From Thermoplasmata archaeon (GTDB lineage: Archaea; Thermoplasmatota; Thermoplasmata; UBA184), in contig DAHVAA010000018.1 of assembly GCA_027314845.1 (NCBI GenBank), positions 1 through 14,115 of the forward strand: a stretch of 14,115 bases of DNA, read 5' to 3'. Shown piece by piece: positions 6,800-11,963 of the stretch. Within the stretch, counting starts at the first letter, position 1, and each line of letters begins with the position of its first letter. Under the pieces are notes generated by a model. That model was not told the DNA's origin. It ran no database searches and was given only the letters and a program-made list of their open reading frames with translations. The translations under genes were made by a program, and so were the position numbers.

Positions 6800-7597
6800 A
6801 TGACCGGCCCCCCGGTCGAGGTGCGGCCGACGGTCGACCGGGCCTGGCTGGACCGGGCCGCCACGGCGGACCCCGTCGCCCACGCCTTCGCCCTCTGGGA
6901 CCTCGACCGGAACCCCGGACGGATCCGGTTCTTCTGCGCGATGAAAGGGGAGCTCACGATCGGCTACCTCCTCGTCTGGCTCGGGCACCCGGTCGCCCCG
7001 ATCATCCATTGGTACGGGGGCGATCCGGAGGCCCGCATCCTCGCCCGCATGCTACCGGAGCGGCCCGCGGTCGCGATCGCCCCTGAGGGGGCGGTCGCCG
7101 CCATCGAGGAGGCGCGCGGCGCGGGCCGCCGTTACCCCCTGCTCGTTCTCGCGCGTGACGTCGGCGCGCCGTCCGCCCCGCCCTCACGACCGGGTACCGT
7201 GCGACCGCTCGTCCGTGCGGACGTGCCCATGCTCTCCGAGTGGGCCCGGCGGCAAACCGACCCCGTCGTCGCGGAGTACCCGTTCCTCGACCCCGAGGCC
7301 GAGCTCATCTGGGGTGCGTTCGACCGGGACCGCCTTCTCGGCGTCGTTCGGGCCGAAGTGCGGCTGCCGAAGGTCTGGATCCTCGGCGGGGTCTACGTGC
7401 ACGACGACTCCCGGGGCCAAGGATGGGGCCGAGAGCTGCTCGGCGCGGCGCTCCGGGCCGCCAGTGCGGCCGGCGCGCGCGCGGTGCTCTACGTTCGGGA
7501 GGACCGAACGGCCGCGCGCGCCCTCTACGAACGCCTGAGCTTCCGTCCGGTCGACCGTCGGATCTGGGTCGACCTCGGTGCCGGGCTGATGCCCTGA
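6800..7597 (+). CDS. GNAT-family N-acetyltransferase with an unassigned N-terminal half
   Basis: The C-terminal half (about 132-258) is a GNAT domain, which transfers an acetyl group from acetyl-CoA to an amine. It shows a beta-strand 4/motif A region ending in RGQGWG (205-210), the acetyl-CoA pyrophosphate loop. The motif B end ALYERLSFRPVDRRIW follows at about 241-256. The N-terminal half (1-125) includes FALWDLDRNPGRIRFFCAMK and GYLLVWLGHP; it looks like a second, degenerate GNAT-like fold without an acetyl-CoA loop. The substrate is unknown. The ATG at 6800 is preceded by a TATA-like patch at leaderless spacing. The polX gene follows 53 bases downstream on the same strand, and the TIGR02757 operon is divergent, so the promoter region is shared. 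Confidence 0.85.
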   Translation: MTGPPVEVRPTVDRAWLDRAATADPVAHAFALWDLDRNPGRIRFFCAMKGELTIGYLLVWLGHPVAPIIHWYGGDPEARILARMLPERPAVAIAPEGAVAAIEEARGAGRRYPLLVLARDVGAPSAPPSRPGTVRPLVRADVPMLSEWARRQTDPVVAEYPFLDPEAELIWGAFDRDRLLGVVRAEVRLPKVWILGGVYVHDDSRGQGWGRELLGAALRAASAAGARAVLYVREDRTAARALYERLSFRPVDRRIWVDLGAGLMP

Positions 7598-7650
7598 CCC
7601 GGTGGGAAGCCGTAAGACGACCAACGGACGTCGAGGATCCGCGAGCGTCC

Positions 7651-9291
7651 GTGCCGAGCAACGCCGAGGCCGCCGAGATCCTCCACAACATCGCCGACCT
7701 GCTCGACCTCCTCGGCGAACGGTTCAAACCGGAGGCCTACCGCCGCGCCGCGCGGTCGATCGAGAGCCTGGCGGAGGACCTTTCGGCGGTCGCGGCCCGC
7801 CACGAGCTCCGAACGATACCGGGGGTCGGGGAAGCGATCGAGGAGAAGATCCGCGAGTACCTCTCGACCGGCGCGATCCCGTACTACGAACGGCTGAAGC
7901 ACGACGTACCGCCCGGAATAATCGAGCTGATGCGACTGCCCGGCCTCGGTCCCAAGACCGCGAGACGGTTCTGGACCGAGCTCGGGATCGATGGTCCTGC
8001 GGGGCTCACCGCCGCGATCGAAGCCGGTCGGCTGGAAGGCGTGAAAGGGTTCGGCGCGAAGAAGGTGGCGCAGATCCGGACCGGGCTCGCGTCGGCGAGG
8101 GCGACCCCCTCCGTGGACGGCGGCCGCGCTCCCAGCGAGCGCATCGACCCGGTCGCCGAGCGGCTCGTACGGGCCCTGAAGGCAGTCCCCGGGACGGATC
8201 GGGTGGAGGCGGCGGGGAGCTTCCGGCGACGGCGGGAGACGGTCGGGGACCTCGATGTACTGGTGACCTCCTCCTCGCCCGAGCAGGTCTTCGACGCGTT
8301 CTCGGCCCTGCCCGACATCCGCGACGTCCGCATGCGCGGGGGAACGAAGGAGACGGTCGTGCTCACGAGCGGGCTCCAGGTCGACCTGCGGGTCGTCGAG
8401 CCCGCGGCCTTCGGGGCCGCGCTCCAGTACTTCACCGGTTCGAAGGACCACAACGTCCACCTCCGCTCGATCGCCCGCGCCCGTGGACTCAAAGTGAATG
8501 AGTACGGCGTCTTCCGGGACGACCAGCGGGTCGCGGGCCGTACCGAGGAGGAGGTCTACGCCTCGCTGGGGCTCGCATGGGTCCCTCCCGAGCTCCGGGA
8601 GGACCGCGGCGAGATCGACCGGGCCGCCCGGGGAGAACTTCCCGCGCTGGTCGAGGGAAAAGACCTCACCGGCGACCTCCACGTCCATCTCCCGCCCGAC
8701 GCCACACCGGAAGCGGTGGACCGGCTCGCCGGGACGGCGCGGGTGCACCACGTCGGATACGTAGGGGTAGTTGTGGGTGAGGTCGATTCCACCGGAACGG
8801 TCCGAACCCTTTCCGCCTCGATCGTCGAGCGCTTGAACGCGGCATCGGGGAAGGGGGTACGGTTCGCCCCAGTGATCGAGAGCGGCACCGGTCCCGTGCC
8901 GGACCCGCTGCGCGCGCTCCCCGCGGAGTATCGGGTCCTGCGTCCGACCGGGTCCCGGACCGACCCGGCACCGACCCCGTCCGGGAACCCCGCACCGATG
9001 CTGATCGCTCACGTCGGCGCGAACCTCGAGCTCGCGCGCCGCTGGATCGACCTGGCCCGTGAGGTCGGGGCGGCGGTCGAGGTGGGACCGGGTCCGGAGC
9101 GACTCGACTCCACCGCGGCGCGCATGGCGCGGGAGGCCGGCGTGCCCCTGGCCATCCCCACGGCGGTGGGCCGCACGGAGGAGGACCCGACCGCCGCGAT
9201 CGCCCTAGGCTTCGCCCGGCGAGCGGGCGCCGGCCCGATGGACGTGCGCTGTATCGGTCCGGGTGCGACGGCCCGGAGCCGGCTCCCCTAA
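7651..9291 (+). CDS. polX: Family X DNA polymerase with helix-hairpin-helix motifs and a degenerate PHP domain
   Basis: Fills short gaps in DNA during repair. The protein has 546 residues. The 8-kDa N-terminal domain (1-70) carries IPGVGEAIEEKI. Further helix-hairpin-helix motifs are LPGLGPKTARRF (96-107) and VKGFGAKKVAQI (131-142). The nucleotidyltransferase core has GSFRRRRETVGDLDVLV (189-205) with metal-binding D200 and D202, the third Asp D245 (QVDLRVVEP), and FTGSKDHNVHLR (261-272). After the linker VPPELREDRGEI (311-322) the usual PHP exonuclease domain begins with GDLHVH (341-346). The later PHP metal ligands are replaced: the expected TDH-type motif reads VGEVDS, the HPTGR-type motif reads RPTGS and the final D-x-H is missing. 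The polymerase part looks active and the 3'-5' exonuclease part does not. The start is GTG at 7651, 53 bases after the GNAT gene; the longer open frame upstream is a shadow. Confidence 0.93.
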   Translation: MPSNAEAAEILHNIADLLDLLGERFKPEAYRRAARSIESLAEDLSAVAARHELRTIPGVGEAIEEKIREYLSTGAIPYYERLKHDVPPGIIELMRLPGLGPKTARRFWTELGIDGPAGLTAAIEAGRLEGVKGFGAKKVAQIRTGLASARATPSVDGGRAPSERIDPVAERLVRALKAVPGTDRVEAAGSFRRRRETVGDLDVLVTSSSPEQVFDAFSALPDIRDVRMRGGTKETVVLTSGLQVDLRVVEPAAFGAALQYFTGSKDHNVHLRSIARARGLKVNEYGVFRDDQRVAGRTEEEVYASLGLAWVPPELREDRGEIDRAARGELPALVEGKDLTGDLHVHLPPDATPEAVDRLAGTARVHHVGYVGVVVGEVDSTGTVRTLSASIVERLNAASGKGVRFAPVIESGTGPVPDPLRALPAEYRVLRPTGSRTDPAPTPSGNPAPMLIAHVGANLELARRWIDLAREVGAAVEVGPGPERLDSTAARMAREAGVPLAIPTAVGRTEEDPTAAIALGFARRAGAGPMDVRCIGPGATARSRLP

Positions 9292-9635
9292 GGCGCGGTC
9301 GTGCGACCGGGGGGCGCCCTCGAGCGGCCCCCGGAGATCGAGACGCTCGGAGCGGAGCCGCGGGTAAGACAGCTCGCGCACCGGTGCGCCGCGGGAGTCA
9401 GCCCGTGGCGCCAGTAACAGTCGGAGCAGAGCGGTCGGCCGCACCCCCAGCAGAGCGGCACGGCCCCCCGCGGCCCGATCGGGGTAGAGCAGCTGGAGCA
9501 GGCGGGAGGGCCCCCGCTCGGGTGGGTCCGGAACGCCGGCGGCTCGGGCCAGCGGGCGCGGGTTCGCCCGGGTTCCTCCACCCGTGGGAGGCCACGGGGA
9601 CCGGCGGGTTGGCGGGGGCGGCCGGGAGGGTCCAT
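9288..9635 (-). CDS. Small zinc-binding protein with four regular CxxC pairs (FYVE/RING-like spacing)
   Basis: A 115-residue protein with a Pro/Arg-rich first third and a compact cysteine module at 46-89. The pairs are C46/C49, C62/C65, C70/C73 and C86/C89, with gaps of 12, 4 and 12 residues. This symmetric pattern matches cross-brace fingers that bind two zinc ions (FYVE, RING, B-box and related treble clefs). The aromatic and basic residues CYWRHG (73-78) lie between the last two pairs. The tail (90-115) is Ser/Pro/Arg-rich and probably disordered. The start is ATG at 9635, which has a TATA-like CATAAAAA 26-33 bases upstream; an open frame continues upstream but passes through that promoter. 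The stop overlaps the polX stop tail to tail by 4 bases. The function is unknown; DNA, RNA or protein binding are all possible. Confidence 0.7.
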   Translation of the reverse strand: MDPPGRPRQPAGPRGLPRVEEPGRTRARWPEPPAFRTHPSGGPPACSSCSTPIGPRGAVPLCWGCGRPLCSDCYWRHGLTPAAHRCASCLTRGSAPSVSISGGRSRAPPGRTTAP

Positions 9636-9660
9636 CGTCCTGGGCAAGGGGGTCCACCCC

Positions 9661-9668
9661 TTTTTATG
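9661..9668 (-). promoter_or_regulatory. TATA box of the small zinc-protein gene
   Basis: The minus strand reads CATAAAAA, 26-33 bases upstream of the ATG at 9635, in otherwise GC-rich DNA. The spacing implies a leaderless transcript and supports the ATG at 9635 over the longer open frame to 9713. Confidence 0.55.
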
Positions 9669-9738
9669 CCTAGGTCCAGCCTTCCGGCGCTGCCTTTGGA
9701 CCCGGAAGTTCATCTACCGCCTCCGGGGAGCCTCTCCC

Positions 9739-10119
9739 GTGTCGAGCGGCCGTGCCTATCGCCGGGCGTACGCACGCGAGCCCTACGTGCCGTCGGCCCC
9801 CGCCCGGCCGAGCCGCGCCGTCGAGGCCGAGTCGCGGCGCTCGAACGCGGCGGTCCCGGTGGCGATCGCGGTGGTCGTCCTCGGCCTCTACCTGGGGCAG
9901 TACTCTTTCCTCGCGCCGGCCGGCCTCGGCCTCGTACTCCTCTTCTCGGGCGCGTCGTTCCTCTCGGCGCGCCTCAACCCGTTGAGCCCGCACTTCTACC
10001 TCAACCGTAAGCCCTCCTGGCTCGCGGTCGGGGTGGTCCTCCTCGGTGGGCTGCTCCTCTTCTACTACGCCTACAACCTGCTCCTCCACCAGGTCGGCCC
10101 CCTGACGCCCCGCCTCTGA
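9739..10119 (+). CDS. Small integral membrane protein, unknown function
   Basis: A 126-residue protein that is not recognised. The N-terminus (1-36) is hydrophilic and rich in Arg, Tyr, Pro and Ala, so it is probably a disordered cytoplasmic tail. Three hydrophobic segments follow: about 38-57 (AVPVAIAVVVLGLYLGQYSF), 59-77 (APAGLGLVLLFSGASFLSA) and 94-115 (WLAVGVVLLGGLLLFYYAYNLL). The loop between the last two contains NPLSPHFYLNRKPS. The start is GTG at 9739; a weak AT-rich run (AAGTTCATCTA, 9706-9716) lies about 28 bases upstream. It stands alone, convergent with nadA 31 bases downstream, and diverges from the zinc-protein gene. Some members of archaeal gene neighbourhoods look like this without known function, so none is proposed. 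Confidence 0.75.
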   Translation: MSSGRAYRRAYAREPYVPSAPARPSRAVEAESRRSNAAVPVAIAVVVLGLYLGQYSFLAPAGLGLVLLFSGASFLSARLNPLSPHFYLNRKPSWLAVGVVLLGGLLLFYYAYNLLLHQVGPLTPRL

Positions 10120-10150
10120 GCGGGGGAGCCGCCGGCGCCGCGCGCGGTCG

Positions 10151-11056
10151 CTACGCCGCGACCATCCGTTCGAGGGCCCGTCGGGCCTTGTCGGCCACCG
10201 GCGGGGGGACCTCGATCTGATAGCGGAGCTCGCGCAGCGAGTCGCGAACGTCCTCGAGCGAGATCTCCTTCATGTAGGGGCAGACCGCCCCGGCATCGAT
10301 CGGAGAGAAACGGGTCTTCGGGTTCAGCTTCGACATGCGGTGGAGGATCCCGACCTCGGTCGCGACCAGCACTTCCGGTTCGTGGGTCTCCTCGGCGAAG
10401 CGGATCATGCCGTCGGTGGAGAGGACCCGGTCGACGTGCGGTAGGACCTGGCTCGCGCAGCCGCACTCCGGGTGCGCGACCACGGGGGCACCGGGGTGCT
10501 CGGCGCGCGAATGCGCGAGGACCTCGGGCCGGAGCTTCGCGTGCACGGGGCAGTCGCCGACCCATAGGTGCATCGCGCGACCGGTCCGGCGCCGTACGTA
10601 GTCCCCGAGGAACATGTCCGGCAGGAACAGGATCTCCCGGTCCTTCGGAACCTGCTCGACGATCTTCACCGCGTTCGAGCTCGTGCAGCAGTAGTCGGCC
10701 TCCGCTTTCACGTCAGCGGAGGTGTTGATGTACGCCACCACGACCGCACCCGGGTGTTCGGCCTTCCACGCCCGCAACTGGTCGGCCGTGATCGCGTCGG
10801 CGAGCCCGCATCCGGCCTTGAGGTCCGGGAGCAGGACCGTCCGGCTCGGGTTCAGGATCTTCGCCGTCTCGGCCATGAAACGCACCCCCGCAAAGACGAT
10901 CACAGAGCGGTCGGATTCCATCGCCTTGCGCGAGAGGTAGAGGGAGTCGCCCACGTAATCGGCCAGGTCCTGGACCTCGGGCCGCTGGTAATTGTGCGCC
11001 AGGAGCACCGCGTGGCGCTCTTCCTTCAGGTGAAGGATCTCCTCCTCCAGCGACAT
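10151..11056 (-). CDS. nadA: Quinolinate synthase A
   Basis: Condenses iminoaspartate with dihydroxyacetone phosphate to quinolinate in de novo NAD synthesis, using an oxygen-sensitive 4Fe-4S cluster. The 301 residues fit the short archaeal/thermophile form. Motifs: AHNYQRPEVQDLAD (20-33), GDSLYLSR (36-43), AGCGLAD with C83, AYINTSADVKAEAD (108-121), TSSNAV (125-130), WVGDCPVH with C169, AHPEC (194-198), STDGM (213-217), ATEVGILHRM (232-241) and AVCPYMK with C259. C83, C169 and C259 are the expected three cluster ligands. The ATG at 11056 follows nadC by 25 bases with a G-rich GGGGGGT as a weak ribosome site. The aspartate oxidase or dehydrogenase that would feed this step is not in the window. 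Confidence 0.97.
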   Translation of the reverse strand: MSLEEEILHLKEERHAVLLAHNYQRPEVQDLADYVGDSLYLSRKAMESDRSVIVFAGVRFMAETAKILNPSRTVLLPDLKAGCGLADAITADQLRAWKAEHPGAVVVAYINTSADVKAEADYCCTSSNAVKIVEQVPKDREILFLPDMFLGDYVRRRTGRAMHLWVGDCPVHAKLRPEVLAHSRAEHPGAPVVAHPECGCASQVLPHVDRVLSTDGMIRFAEETHEPEVLVATEVGILHRMSKLNPKTRFSPIDAGAVCPYMKEISLEDVRDSLRELRYQIEVPPPVADKARRALERMVAA

Positions 11057-11081
11057 CGCCGACCCCCCGGTCCCGGAGGTT

Positions 11082-11963
11082 CTAGCCGGCAGGGCGACTT
11101 AAGCGGGCGGGCCGGAGCGTGAGGTGGAACGGCACGGCCACCGCGGAGTGCGTGAGCGACCCGATGCTCACGGCGTCGGCCCCGACCGATCGGTAGCGGA
11201 CCACGTTCGCCGGGGTGATGCCGCCCGAGAGCTCGAGGAAGCAGCCCCGCCGCAGTCCGGCCCGTTCGAGGGCGCGCACGATCGCCCGCGCCCGGGCGGG
11301 CGGCGCGTTGTCGATCAGGAGGTCGCGCGCCCCGGCTCGGGCCGCTCGCACGGCCTGCTCCCCCGTCCGGACCTCGACCTGGACCCGGTCGCCCCGGCGG
11401 GCGGTGGCTCGCGCGCGCCGAACGGCCTCCTCGAGCGGGAGGAAGGCGAGGTGATTGTTCTTCACTAGGACCGCGTCCGAAAGGTCCCGCCGGTGAGCAC
11501 GTCCCCCTCCGTGGACGACCGCGGCCTTGTCGAGGTCCCGGAGGCCGGGAAGCGTCTTGCGGGTCGCGTAGACCGCGAGCGGTGGACGGGCTCCCCGGGC
11601 GCCGCGGACCGCGGCCGCGGTCGCCGTCGCCACGCCGCTGGCGTGCATCAGGAAGTTGAGCAGGGTCCGTTCCACGCTGAGGATCTGGCGAGCATCCCCC
11701 GCGAGGCGCACCACGACCGTACCCGGGCGGAGGCGGCTCCCGTCGGGGCGGGCCGACCGGACCCGAAGGTCCGTCGCGCGGGCGAGCGCGTGGACCGCCG
11801 CCATCCCCGACAGCACGCCCGACCCCTGCGCCGCCACGACCGCCTCGCCGGCGAGGGGCCGGGGGAAGAGCCGGCGAGTCGTCCGGTCGGAACGTACCCG
11901 GTCCTCGGCCAGCGCGCGGCGGGCGAGCGCGTCGACCCCCCGGACCTGGCCGTCAGCGGGCAC
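11082..11963 (-). CDS. nadC: Nicotinate-nucleotide pyrophosphorylase (quinolinate phosphoribosyltransferase)
   Basis: Converts quinolinate and PRPP to nicotinate mononucleotide, the step directly after NadA. The 293-residue length is normal. Signatures: ERTLLNFLMHASG (98-110), the active-site TRKTLPGLR (134-142), K146, the HR pair at 157-158, VKNNH (167-171; many homologues have KDNH), E198 in VQVEVRT, LLIDN with D218, LSGGI (245-249) and SIGSLTHS (266-273). The start is GTG at 11963 with GAGGAGGA just upstream, and the gene begins 11 bases inside the end of the upstream STAND ATPase gene. nadA follows after 25 bases. The organisation strongly suggests a single transcript. Confidence 0.96.
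   Translation of the reverse strand: MPADGQVRGVDALARRALAEDRVRSDRTTRRLFPRPLAGEAVVAAQGSGVLSGMAAVHALARATDLRVRSARPDGSRLRPGTVVVRLAGDARQILSVERTLLNFLMHASGVATATAAAVRGARGARPPLAVYATRKTLPGLRDLDKAAVVHGGGRAHRRDLSDAVLVKNNHLAFLPLEEAVRRARATARRGDRVQVEVRTGEQAVRAARAGARDLLIDNAPPARARAIVRALERAGLRRGCFLELSGGITPANVVRYRSVGADAVSIGSLTHSAVAVPFHLTLRPARLSRPAG

Noticed and set aside
7525..9012. Long minus-strand frame opposite polX
   Set aside because: polX has all catalytic motifs in its frame; the antisense product has no recognisable domain.
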